Source of the DNA: Mermis nigrescens
Taxonomy: Eukaryota > Nematoda > Enoplea > Mermithida > Mermithidae
Direction of reading: 5' to 3'
NCBI GenBank assembly: GCA_036768485.1
Contig: JAVLUZ010000154.1
Location: forward strand, 38,254,447 to 38,318,446
DNA: 64,000 bases
The translations under genes were made by a program, and so were the position numbers. Shown piece after piece: positions 1 to 13,200 of this stretch (its first letter is position 1; each line of letters opens with the position of its first letter). The notes beneath the pieces were generated by a model. That model was not told the DNA's origin. It was given only the letters and a program-made list of their open reading frames with translations, and did not search any database.

Positions 1-1239
1 AGCGTCTCTAAGCGGACGCTTGACGATACTGGGTCTATTTTATTCGTCAAAATTGATTTCATTTGATCCACCGTAAGACCGCTACCATTTTTTCTTAATA
101 ACTGATTCAGAGTATTTAGGGATCTTATGACCATTAGAACGCCTGTTTCTGGATTGATGGCAAAAAAATCGTTGGGTTGCATCAACGCGAATTTGACCAG
201 TCCGTCCGCTCCTTTGTCATCGTCATTCGCGTACACGACGCCTATCATTTGCCCCACTTCCGAGTTATACGGTACTTTGAATTCGTAAGATTTCTGAGTG
301 AATTTCGGGGCGAATTCGTCGCGACCTTTTATTAACACCTGACCGTAAGTTGAAGCAATCAGAGAACCATTTGTGATACTGTCGTTGCAGATCGATTGGC
401 AGCGATGAATTTTAAATTTATAGGACGTCTTTTGTTCAAAATCGAATACAATCGACGAGTAAATGTCGCCGGAAGTCGAGTTAATCTTGAAATTAGCTGA
501 GTCTTTACCGGACAAGAAATAGTACCCGTCTTTAGATTCTCGTCCTCTCAAGCTGAGCGCCTTGGCTGTGAAAATTAAACTATTGCCGGCAACTTCGTTT
601 TCAAATATCCTACCCAAGTATAAAGTCAGCGGGAAAACCCATTGCGGTCGATTTTTGTTGCTAAATCTGATATTGACTGTCACAAACGACGACTTAACAG
701 GACGTCCCGAATCGGAAGCTTTGACTATTAAACTCGAATTCTCATACTCAAAAGATCTCGAGTCGACCGGCTTGGCCAGAAAAAGGATTCCTCTGTCTGA
801 ATCAATTCTAAAAAGATCCGCATGCGTTCCTGAGCTGATTTCGTAGCTGACTCTTCCGTTGTCGCCAATGTCCGCATCTATTGCTGTTAAATTTTCTAGT
901 GTTTGGTTATTATCTGTATTCAGGTCGGTTATCAATACGTTGTAAGCAGGCTTAAGGAATACAGGAACGTTATCGTTAACGTCCAGAACGTTGACGTTGA
1001 CCAAACACGACGCATTCACCGATCCTGTTAACTTATGATTCATGCTGACTGAAAAGCGATGATTGCTTACATGTTCGCGATCTAATGATTTTAGTAATAT
1101 TAAGTTGCCTTCGGCATCCACAAAAAATGTTTGGCTGCTATCAGGTGGATCTATAGTCAAAACAGAGTATTTTGATTGCGGTACGGTGGATAGTCGACCA
1201 ATGACGCTGTGGACTGGCTCGTCTTCATTTACGAAGAAA
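1..1239 (-). CDS. ds: ds exon 24 (continues beyond the left edge)
   Basis: Residues 2562-2975, open in frame to base 1. The acceptor is ttttttaag|TTTCTTC; the junction restores a normal repeat start ([16 protein letters not shown]). It contains [50 protein letters not shown] and [12 protein letters not shown], near the end of the ectodomain. The exon's 3' end is not in the window. Confidence 0.95.
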
Positions 1240-4200
1240 CTTAAAAAAATTCTAAGAGTTATTCGTAAAAAGAAAGCGAGAATTATTTTACAATCATCAT
1301 TCGTACCACTGCATTTGTAGATGTGTATGTCAATTTTCTCGGAATAGAGTCCAAAAGAGAGCCCAAAAAAAATTTAATTCCTAAACTTACATTTTTTCGA
1401 TATCCAAATCGATAGTAAACTTACTTCACAGAATCTCAAACTTCTTCCTCAAAATTCGAAAACGATCACAAATAACATTAAGTAAACTGAGGTCTAAAAC
1501 AATTGATGTCTGATTCTTATATTGAACAAGAAACTAGTTCTTCAATATTTCATTAGTTGAAGTAAATACAGAGCTTTAGATATTTTCTAAAAATGGGCAA
1601 ATATCAAGAAACCATTTTTAACATGAGAAATAGGTCTAGTGAAACTGACAATTATGAACTGCAGTGCCGCTAAAAAGATTAAGCATGTATGCACTTGAAA
1701 GCATCTGCAGTAGTCTTAAGCAATATAATATACATTTTCAAGTAATCTGCATAAGGGAGGTTTTATAGCATTGATCTTCATGAAGAAAGGGAACATTGCA
1801 CTTATTTTGTACTTTTATAAATTTTTTAAATAAGGAAAAATTTAATTGTAAAAAAATCAAAAATCTTCTTCAAAAGTGCTTGAGATTGACTAGAAAGTGT
1901 GATTAACGTATTTTTACGTTATTAAGTTCTTATATCAGTTTTTGAGACCATTTTCGCTCAGAAAAGCTCTCTGGTTGATTCCTAGACTGACTAACTCTCC
2001 CAGATCGGCATACTGTGCGGTACAAAGATCAAGTGCGGAGTATTTAAATCGCGTTCAAAGCAAAATAAACACTAACTATGACATTGAGTGCGAAACGCCT
2101 AAATTGTTTGAATTTTTCTTACAAAGTGCCTAAAAAAAGCCTGCTATACTTTTGCCTTGAAAAGCCTTTGTACATTGTACAAAGATCGCTCAAAGCACTT
2201 TGAGCGAACCTCAAAATTATTGTTTCGAGCAAAATAAGCGTCGGTCGATCGAAAAGATTCCCGTTTGACTGATACTACCGGCTGATCGGAAGTACCGAGA
2301 GATCAATATCTTTGCTGGTGTAGGTATGTTTCACATAATATTTTACAACTTGTTTTGCAACAAATTTTAACATTTTTTTGATAATTTGCATACACACACA
2401 CAATATTTCATGTTCATATTCAAAAAACACAAAATCGCCCCAATTTAAATTCCTTTCAACGTTATAGGAAGCTCGACATTTAATTTGACAAGAATAGCTC
2501 TCACATTTCGATATCACAAAACAAAGTTTTATTTACTTGAAAACGGAGTTTGAGAAATGAACTTTTGTCTCGTGTGATTCTTCGACAACTTGAACGAATA
2601 TAGTGGCGTAGGAAACTCTTGGTTCTATGCCATGATCTGCAGCCTCGACAGTATATTCGATAAAAGCTTCATTGACCATATGATACGGTATATTGCTGTC
2701 GACGGAGAGAGCACCTGTAATGGAAAACCATTTATTTATTCGCTGTATTCATATGTTACACTGTTTAGAAATTTAAGATGCAAAGTATTAGAAAAGCATG
2801 GGCTTGATATCATTGTGGCTTCAAGTTACCGAAACCAATTAACCCGCTCGTGATTAACTAGACAGCAAGTCACTTAATTGCATATAAAATTTTTTTATTT
2901 TTTTGCAATTCTTTGATGCTAGTGAATAGAGCTGAATTGAGAAATTTGGTTTAGCCTTGCCATTTGGATTGTGTCCCGGGTGACCGACAAATGGTTTTAA
3001 AAATAGATCTGTCAATCAAAAAATTCCCGTCTGGCCGACTGTTCCGGGTGGCCGACTGTACAGGGTGGCCGACAGTCCCGGGTGGCCGACTGAACCGGGT
3101 GGCCGGCAGTCCCGATTGACCGGCAGTCCCGATTGGCCGACAGTCCCGGGTCACCGACAAGTGGTATAATATATGTTTGTCATAAAAATTCCTAACTGAC
3201 TAATGATTTCGGAATTAATGCTTTTTCAAGTAGGTACCTATTTATGCACATAAATAACTTTACCAATGCAATAACATTGCTCATATGAATTCATAGCAAA
3301 TTTAAAACATGCAGAATTTTGTAAAAAAAGGCCTATTATGTACAATGCGTAATATTTTAGTGCTATCCGTCTTAAACTTATCGTGGAATTTCAGTTACAT
3401 ATTTGTGTAAGTTCAGTGCTGCGAAAGTGCCATCAAATGATTTACTCGCCATTTAATCAAACTGGTGAACAGATGCGTAGCCAAGACTTTTGTGCAGCCA
3501 GTTTCTCAGTTTTTAACAATAGAAGAATGCACAAATTCATCAGTATGGCGCGAGAGAAAACTTTATTGCTATTCTAAGAGAATGAAAAAATTACGTATTT
3601 CGATTTTGAAAAAATGTAGGTGCGTGCATACATACATACGTACGTACATATATTCATAGTAACAGAATAACCGGGTCATTTGGGCATTTTTATGCCATCT
3701 ATCGATCACCCGGTACAGTGTCGGCCACTCGGGACTATCGGCCACCCGGTACAGTCGGCCACCCGGGACTGTCGGCCACCCGGTACAGTCGGCCACCCGG
3801 GACTGACGCCCACTCGGAACAGTCGGCCAGTAGGTACTGTCGGTCACTCGGGAATATTTTGATTGACAGATCTATTTTTATACTATTTGTCGGTGACCCG
3901 GGACTGTCGGTTACCCGGGCCTGTCGTTCACCCGGAACTGTCGGTCACCCAGGACTGTCGGTCACCCGGGATGTTACTGCCATGTGCGACGGCAATAATG
4001 TGTAAGCAGTTACTCTTAAATAATCCTATACTATTTCCTCTGCATCTAAGTGAATTAAAAAATCGTATAATGCATGCAAAAGCACGATAAATAAACGTTG
4101 CTCTTAATGCAGATCAAGATTCGGTTTCTTATGACCAGACATACACCCGGATGACTTGGGGATCTATACAGTGATCTAAAATCAAAATTTTTTGCGAAAT

Positions 4201-7200
4201 TACTCAATATCGACAAGGATCGCTAAAATAAGTAACAAATCTATGAGACAATGCTCTTCAGCTGACCCCCAGACCAGGTCAATCTGCAATATCGGTCATG
4301 TGTACATAAGACGATTTAGAGAGGAACCACAGTACAAGCCGCTTTCTTCAAGTTAAAATTTATTCTCATTTTTCATAATCATATTTTTCGTCTTACTGAA
4401 GGACGCTCGATCAGTTTATTCTGCGATTTTTCTCGAAACTTGAGGTATGGATAACACTGATGTATGTAGTCAGGGGCCGAAGAGGAATAAAGTCAGAATT
4501 TGTAGCCAAGGATGTATTAAATTCTAATGATTTCAGGCATAGTAGATTTAATTTAGACCTATTTTTTATCACATTTTAAAGTCAATGTTTAGAAATAAAA
4601 TCCAGGTAATCAAGCTGGATCGTAAGAGTTGACCGAAGGCGCGAATACATTAGTTTGGGCCGAAATCTTCCGACGGCGTTTGACTTCTGTACCTCTCAGC
4701 GGGAATAATAACCTATCACCCTCTCTATGTGCATATGTGATGCGTGAAATATCCCTGTGTTAATGGTTAGTTTTCTCCATTTTTTGTAGAATATCATAAG
4801 CTTTAACAATAAAATATATTCACCATCCGAGATCTGCGTACGTGCGTTATAAGCATATTATTATCTGCTAAAATTAGGTGCCATTCGTTAGACAGAAAAC
4901 GATTTAGAATGTTGACACATCCATATTTTATTACTTATTTCATCTTTTTGATAATTCCTTATTGAAACTCACTCTAATTTTTAGCATTAACAATTCGGGT
5001 ACAAGATACATTAAATCAACAAGTTTGTTTAAGGATGCACAATCGTGCCAAGGTTGTTGCTGTTTTAGTACCTGTTTCTGCGTCTATTTTGATTTTTAAA
5101 GATTTGCCCAGGGGTTCAATCAAGCGGTAACTTATTCGGCCATTTTCATCACTATCTCCATCAACAGCTGACACGTTTCCAATTAAGGTATCTGGTTTGG
5201 AGTCAATTAGTAAAGCAAAACGGTAGGACTCTTGCTCAAAAACTGGTTCGTTATCATTTTCGTCCAGAATTATAATTTTCTGCACGATTCTTGCTTCGTG
5301 GAGGCTATCAGACACCTACAAAACAAAAGAACGACTAAAATCTTCATATTCAACATATCAAAAAGGACAAGAAGGACGGTAATTCAAGCGCTCCTGCATT
5401 GCTATTTTTGGATTCGAAATGTAGATTCTTCAGCGTTTAGCACCAAAATTCAGTTTTTCGAACAGACAGCCTTAAATTTCGTTTTCTAAGTTCATTGGTC
5501 TTGACATCTTTCCGAAACAAGCATTATGGAAAACACTTGAAAATTCCTAAATGCGCACGAGACGCCAATAAGCCTGAAAGATCATTTCGAGAAATATTTT
5601 GTGGCCGCTCCTTCATTTCAACAGGTACTCTAAATGTTTGGAAGGTCGCATAAAAAATAAAACTTAAATTTAAATTTCCTTTTAATTTCTCATTTCAGTT
5701 AATGAAGTATTTTAAGCGTTTAAGGTGCAAAAAAAGAAAACGGGCCCGGTTGCGATTCTTCGCTTAAACCTGTACATGATGAATGTAGACGACGTCTAAT
5801 TTTGTCGCAGTATGTTTAACATTGACCTGAGATTTAAGCCTGGCTCAAACTGAAACAATCAGTATATGTCATTAATGAGTACTACCCCGGCGTGAAACGC
5901 CAAAAAAATTGAAAAATCATGATGAAAATGACGAAAATTATTAAAAGTGCACATCGAATCCCTATTGCTCTAAATGTTTTCAGGCGACAGAGGGCGGCCA
6001 CCCCCCTCCCCCCACTCACCCCTGAATTCACCCAAACGCAACCACTTTAGCGAGTAATAAGCAATTCTGCTTTACACTGTGCAAAAAGTGGATGAAAATT
6101 TCGTTACTTTTTATGGATCATTTAAAAGGTTGGCTAAAAAAAGGATTTAATATTGCACGATGCAACTTTTCAACGATGTGAGAAAATTCAATGTTTCTTT
6201 TGTTAAAAAGTTTCAATTCTTCATACAGTGCTTCAACTTTTCAGTTCATCATCTTTGGGACGATTGTAAAATTGTAATTGTAATAACAATAATGATCTAA
6301 CAAAACGGTAGTCTCTTACAACAGTTGACCCGAAGCGCAGTAATGGCTCTATACGTGACTTACTCGCATTTCAGTTCAGTTTATATTATAAAATACTAGT
6401 TCTCGATATTTTTCGAGTCTTTGCTTATTCTTCGTCAATAAAGAATAATCTAATAAAGTAAACTCATGTCACTAACTTTGATTTCAACGTTGTATTCCTT
6501 ATGTTCTTCGTAATCTAGTTTTCGTAGAAGTAATAATTCTCCAGAAAATTTCGATATCGTGAAGGTACTTGCTGAGTTTTCAGACGAAGTCAATGAGTAG
6601 GAAAGAGCAGGATGAAGATCCACGTCGTTTGCGCTTAGTGTTGTTATATAACTGCCCACATCTGCATCTAAAGTATGAGGGCAATTTGTGAATCATAATT
6701 CACGTAAAGCATATTAAAAAAAGATTAGAAAAAGTATAAAAATCAGGTAATACGAGTAATTAAATTTAGGGCCTTATTCTGATTTTTCAGAAGCCATCGT
6801 CCAAAAACAGAAACATTGCGAAACCACGCTAGAAAAATTCAGTATCTGCATATTTTTCAGCATTCCGGGCTTTCCTTCAATCAGTAAAATATAAGCGAGT
6901 GGGCCTTTTATACTTATTTATCATTTTAAGTATTATAAATAAAAAAATTCATAACATACTTTCCTTAACACTCGGTTTGATTAATAATCATGCTACTACT
7001 ATTTTGTCGCAATAAAATTCCCTTTTACAGATATTTTAGTGCAATTTTTTATCTCTTAGCCACTATCCTAGTTAATCTCAATCGAAGACTAGATTTCCTT
7101 TCTCTCCGGGTTTAGCCAAGCTTGATCCCGTATATGATAAATATAGGCACTAGCGACTGAACTGCATTGTTGCGAATTGTAATCCTAATATCGCGCTGAA

Positions 7201-10200
7201 GTCTTGACTGCGTCTGAACATACTGGAAACAGTTCCAGCTGGGCTTAAAACTGACTTTGCAACGGTAAAATAGTGACAAAAATTAATTTAAGCAAGAATC
7301 ATCAAAAATCAGACTTTTTGTTGGGGAAAAGAGATTTACTTCCTGCTAGGAGTCGCCATCTTGCTCCTTTCAATACGATTCTGAATCGAAGGTACGATTT
7401 CAGAAGAAGACCAAAACACTCCGAGGAAGGATACCAGCTCTCTTATGACTAGAGACCGGATTTTGGTGTGCAAAAAATTTGTTGATTGTGTGCAAGGTGT
7501 GTGCACAAAAAAGGGGCAATTGTGTGCTAAATTGTGTGTCAAAAATTCATAAATTATATAAACAATAAACATTGTTTATTCAAAAAAACTTGTTAAATGT
7601 GATTATATTTTACATTTCGATATTCTGAAATGTTAAATTTTGATGACGATCAGACAGAATCGCTTTGTACTGTGAAAATGATCGTTCCACGTCTACAGAC
7701 ACAAGGGGGGGGGCGTACAAAGTGTTCCACCTTTTGTCTGGATCTTTTTCATTCACAAATTGTTCGATGTCTGGGTTTTTGCTCAAACTAATATAGAGTT
7801 TTTGCATTAAAGATCCATCCAAACAATTTGAAGCATCCAAAAAAATCTCCCACTGCATTTCTTTTGTCAAACCTTGCGTCTTCAAATTTTTCTATTGAAT
7901 CCGGTAAAAATCCAAGCGTTGCCATGTTGAAAAGTTCATCTTTAAGCGTCTTTGCTTCGATCAAAGATTTTGCCTTGCTAACAGCAACTGCATCATCTGT
8001 CAGGGCGGTCAAAAAATCTCGGATTTTTGCATAGTTTTAGCAATAAAAAATGGCACACTGAATCCAGGATCCCCGCCTTGCAACAATGACGTTGGGTGGC
8101 AAAATTGTTCATCAAAATAGTGTATTTGCGTGCAAAATTTCGAAAAACCATGGATGTGTGCAAAAAGTGCAAAAGTACTTGAATGTGTGCAATTGTGTGC
8201 AAAAATAAGGCTCCCCTGCTTCAAAAACAGTGTATTTATGCTTCTCTTGCTTTTCTCTATACAGGCGAGTAAAACAAAAAATTGTGTGCTGCACACCAAA
8301 ATCCGGTCTCTACTTATGACTAAAAACAATGATAATAATAAAATATTGAAAAAATGGTGATATACGCATATTTTTTATGCCTATCTTGAGTGATTTCGTG
8401 TCTGAGTTACTTATTGAGGACGCATCATTACAATAAAAACCTAAAACTACTATAATTTTGTAAGTCATTTCAACAAATTACTTTCACTAATCTCAATAAT
8501 ACGAGTTGGTGGGAATTTGGGACTATTGTCATTGACGTCGAGCACTCTGATATCAACAGTTGAGTTGACAGTCTTAATAGGAGTGCCACGGTCCGAGGCA
8601 GAAACTATCAGCGTATATCGATCATGTATTTCACGGTCTAAAAACAAGAAAAAATTAGTACGTCTTTTTGAAGAAATTTATGATCTAGCCTTCAAACAAA
8701 TTTGGATAGCCATCCAATCAGACTGACTGATAATTTTTCCTGCATTAAGACTTGTTATAAGATTTTTGAAAATTTAGAAAAATTACTAGCGTTTTCATTT
8801 AAAAGTATCACTGACACTTGATCACCTTAATCCTTTTTCCATTGAAAAAACCAATGCGTGCGAATATTGTCAATTGTTTATTGTTGCTGCAATTCTTAAA
8901 TTGAGATCGCAAACTAGGACGAAGAAAATAATACGATTTTGCATATAGATACTCGTACATAGCCTTTCATTGGATTCTGTACAGCAGGCCCGCATTCAGG
9001 ATTCGGCCAAGGGGGTGGGGGCGGACCCAATATAAATTGGTCTATATCTCGGGAAATTCGAAGATTTAGCCTTAAAAAACCCACATTTTTCGACGTTTTT
9101 CGATATGCTCTATCCATCAATATCAGAAAACAACTTTTCGAAAAAAAAATTTTCCTTCCTCAAAACGCTGTAAAAAGTGTCGTTTTTGGCCGCGTTTGAG
9201 CCAAAATTATGGAAAATACTTAACGTCTGGCGCTAAGAGCCGAAAATTTGAAGATTTGATGAAAAATACATGCGATTTTTCCATTTTTTGTGCATTATCT
9301 TACTATTCAAAAAATTTTTTCAGCCATGGAGGGTCCTTCTTAAATACGGCTATGCTGCACAGAGGAAAAATCAGTTTACGATGAAGTGACAACAAATGCT
9401 GCCAGGAGAATCAAGGCACTTACGCTTCGCATAACAAAATTTTGTATGCTTCAGCGAATATGTACTGCTTTAAAAACAGCTTTTGTTCCTGACTTTTATT
9501 TAACAATTCTCTAGCTTTCATTAGATAAACAGTGTCAAAAATACATAGATGCACAAATGTGTAAATTCATAAATATATAAATGCAATTATATCTCAAAAA
9601 TAGGGCAATCATTATATATTTTTTACGATCGCCCTTCAGGTTGCAAATTATAAATTAGCTTAAATTAAATAAATCGATTAAAATAAATTGAATCATAAAC
9701 CAATTGTTAACAAACAAGGGTTTCCAAATTCTTTCTCACTCTGAATTTGAAGTTAAATAAGGACTAAGAAGAGACCGATGTACTAATGCAATATGACTCT
9801 ACAAAATTAGAATACTCTTATAAATGAGACAGACTATTTTTAATAGTTAATCAGTAAACTGGCTCAATTGCGAAGGCAACGAACAACACTGATCCAATTG
9901 CAATCTTTACACATACTTGCAAAAGCGCTATTGTATACGCTTTACCTAATTCGACATTAGTGGTCAAAAATCCGTTTCTATCAATGCTGAAAGCCCGATC
10001 TAAATTACCGCCAATAATGCTGTAAGTAAGCTGAGCGTTCATGTCATGATCTTCATATGTCGCTAGTACCTAAAATTTATTCCCAAACTATAGCGCGTCA
10101 TCAAAGGAAGTACAATTTTAAAACAGAACTTTGTTTCGGAACATTGAGAGCATACCTTGATAGAAATTCGCTGTAAGTCTGAAAAATACAATTCACCAAG

Positions 10201-13200
10201 TCTATTTCGTGCAAATCACTTCGTTTTTTCACTACGAGTTATCAATAAATTTGAAAAAGGCGTAAGAATAAGTCCGACATCCACATAATACCCTATTTAG
10301 AGGGAAATTTAAGAGGATGTGCATTTAATCATTTCCGGAGATCTTGGTTTTGACTGTATGAATCGATTTGTTAATATCAGATAACACCAGATATGCAGGT
10401 GAGGGAGCGGGGTTGGGATGGTCTAGACCTCCAGAATGGAAAAATGGAAAATTTTGTAGGAAAATGAGGCAAAATGAAAGCCAAAAACGGATTAAAATTG
10501 AAGTTCTTCTCCGAAAGTGCCTCAAATTGACCACGCTTTTAACAGTTTTTTACGGTCATTTTGGGCCAAAAAACTCAATTTTCGACAACCCCCCAGACCG
10601 GCTGACCTCCTCCAGATCGGCCATACTGTGCATCTATGGATAGCAATATTCGAAGCTTGAAAATTCAAAAAAAGAAACTCTAATGAACTCTAAATATATT
10701 ATATACGTCAAATACTTTAACAATTGTATTCTGCACCTGGGATACCACAGTTTCTCTAGGACTGCCTTCTCTGATCGATGAACTGTAACGGATTTGCTTA
10801 AACTGTGGAGTTTGATCGTTCGAATCTGCCAGATCAATTTTTACACTAGCGTAGGCTAAATTTGACGAGGACTTATTGTCGGGTCTATAATTTGCTTTTG
10901 CTTCAACGATTAAATATCGTGACGCTCCGATTTTTCTGTCCAAGTGACTACCATTAGCTATGAGAATTTTACCTGAAAAAGTTGAAAAATGAACAGCTAA
11001 TAAGTAGAAAACTGTGGCAACATACATTCAGGCACGTAGCTGGCCGTCCTATTTTGGGGGGACCAACACCAATTTTTGGGGAATAAGCCCAAAAAAGCCA
11101 AAAATAGCACAAAACAACGTTTAAAAAGTCCCACTTTTCCGATTTTTCTGAATTTTGGGGCTTCCGATTCCCCCCATTCTCCCAGAGATACATACGTGCC
11201 TGCACACATTCAGAAAATCGTTTACTCCTGAGCGTATCTTTAGGACTACTGATATCACAGACTTAACAGCAGCGTCTCTTTGAAAAAGTATAATGAACGT
11301 GTCCATACAATAATTCTAAGTTTCGAAAAATGTGCGATTTTTGGGCGAAATACGTGATGACAGATTTTCAATACGTGAATTGAGCTGGTTCCTAAAAACT
11401 TGAATGAATAAATGAGACGCACTTTTGATTTATTAAAAATACAATTAATTGACTATCAAATCATAAAAATACAGAAGGAATGTGACGAAGCAAGAACGCA
11501 AATGCAAGAAAAACAGCGACAATTTGAGATTATTTTTATAAATTCGAGATTTTCAGATAAAGTTGTTTAAAGAAAGTACTAAATAAAGAAGTTCTTATCT
11601 CGAGTGCCCTTTTTAAAGGTATTATATTGTTATGGGACGATGGGTGAGTTCCATTCTTATCAAAAATTCTGTAGTTTCTCTTCCTTAAGATTCGGAGCCT
11701 TAAGCTTGCCAATGCTCTCAAAATGCCTTCATAAATTACTACAGGATAAATAGAATTTTACAGAACCTATTAACAGAAATGGCCTGGATTTAAGTATGAG
11801 TTATTTTACAAAGTGGTGCTTATCAACGCAGCGAACAATCTAGGTTATTCAAATTTATTTACAATTAAGTACCAAACTCATTAATTTAATTAGAAGCGAT
11901 GGATTTTCAAAAAAAGTAGAAGTTGCGCGCTTGTTTTTACTTCTTAAGAAATTATGAAGCGTTTAAATTGCTTTTTTAAAGTCATTATACGTCAGATAAG
12001 CAAAAGAAAAATTCCATATTTTTGGGGTATTAGCTTCTAACGAAAATCTTTTATTTCCGGCATGTTATATTCAAAGCATATGGTTGTTCCAGATCGCTCA
12101 GTCGGAAAACTCTTGCTTTAGTTTTTGCGGGTGTCTTATTGCAATGAGATCTTACTTTTCGAAGCATAACATTTTTTGGCATAACAATGCATACTGAAAA
12201 TTTGACAACTGAAATTGCTAGTCATTTTACAGGTAATGGTGAAGAATTTTCAAAAAATACAGCGTGAAGCACAAGATTTTTCAGCTTGCAAGACTATGCG
12301 CTGATTTTCCTATATATCTTGCACAGTATTTGATTGCGGAAAATTTTAACGATCATTGGAGGAAATCATAAGATTATTCAAACTTAGTGAATACTAGTTA
12401 TTTTCGTGCGTAAACCGCATTTTAAAATATGAAAGCCGGAAATATGCTAAACAGTAGATTATGGTCCAAACGGAAAATTCGCATGTCAACACGAATTCAA
12501 TTTAAGATTGAAGGATTCTTAAACGAACGGGCGATAGATTTGATCAAAATTGACTTAGTGCAGCTATAGGACTTCGAACTTTAGATTAATATTAGAAGTA
12601 TAAGCGTTTTTACATTATCCTCGTTTTTTATCTTACTATTCTTAATGCTCATACTTAGTTCAGATGCTATAGGTTTCTCAGGATGCTCAAACCGACGTAC
12701 TCCCGCTTAGGTCAACATAAAGCAGCTAAGGTCGACTAATCTTTTGATTAACGTAATTTGCATAAATTTGCATATGCTTAGACTGAAAATATTTAAGCCG
12801 GCAATTTCATCTCATGTTCGTTCGCAGCATGTCAAATATACCATAAAAAGTTACTTTTTAGCACGAAAAGTTACTCAGGTTCTTTTCCGCCTGCTACTGC
12901 AAAAGCGCCTAAAATGGGACATTTTTACAAAATCTATATTTCGCGCAATAATTTATGATTTTCAATTTAAATTTTTCCCGTGCATTATAATAACTGTATT
13001 TGAGTCGGTAAATAAGAGAAACTATTTATTTTCAAGGTATTACCTTCTAACGAAAACCCTCTATTTCCTGCATATTATAGTTAAACGTATTTTTTGTTCC
13101 GGTATAAACCGCTCAGCCGGATAAATCACTTACCTGAGAATTTTGTTTCTAAGATAGATTTCGGGCATTTTAGGATGTTCTAGCTTAGATTTTGTTGATT

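Noticed and set aside
562..1320. Plus-strand frames opposite ds exon 24
   Set aside because: Shadows of the long minus-strand cadherin exon, with no independent homology.
2590..2853. 87-codon plus-strand frame
   Set aside because: It is antisense to ds exon 23, whose minus-strand translation is a clear cadherin half repeat with correct splice sites and phase.
9851..9945. Extension of ds exon 19 to the CAA|GTATGT donor
   Set aside because: It would leave phase 0, but exon 20 requires phase 1, and the shorter form gives the expected NVELDRE junction.
12744..13124. 126-codon plus-strand frame
   Set aside because: AT-rich intron sequence overlapping a non-coding direct repeat, with no recognisable motif.
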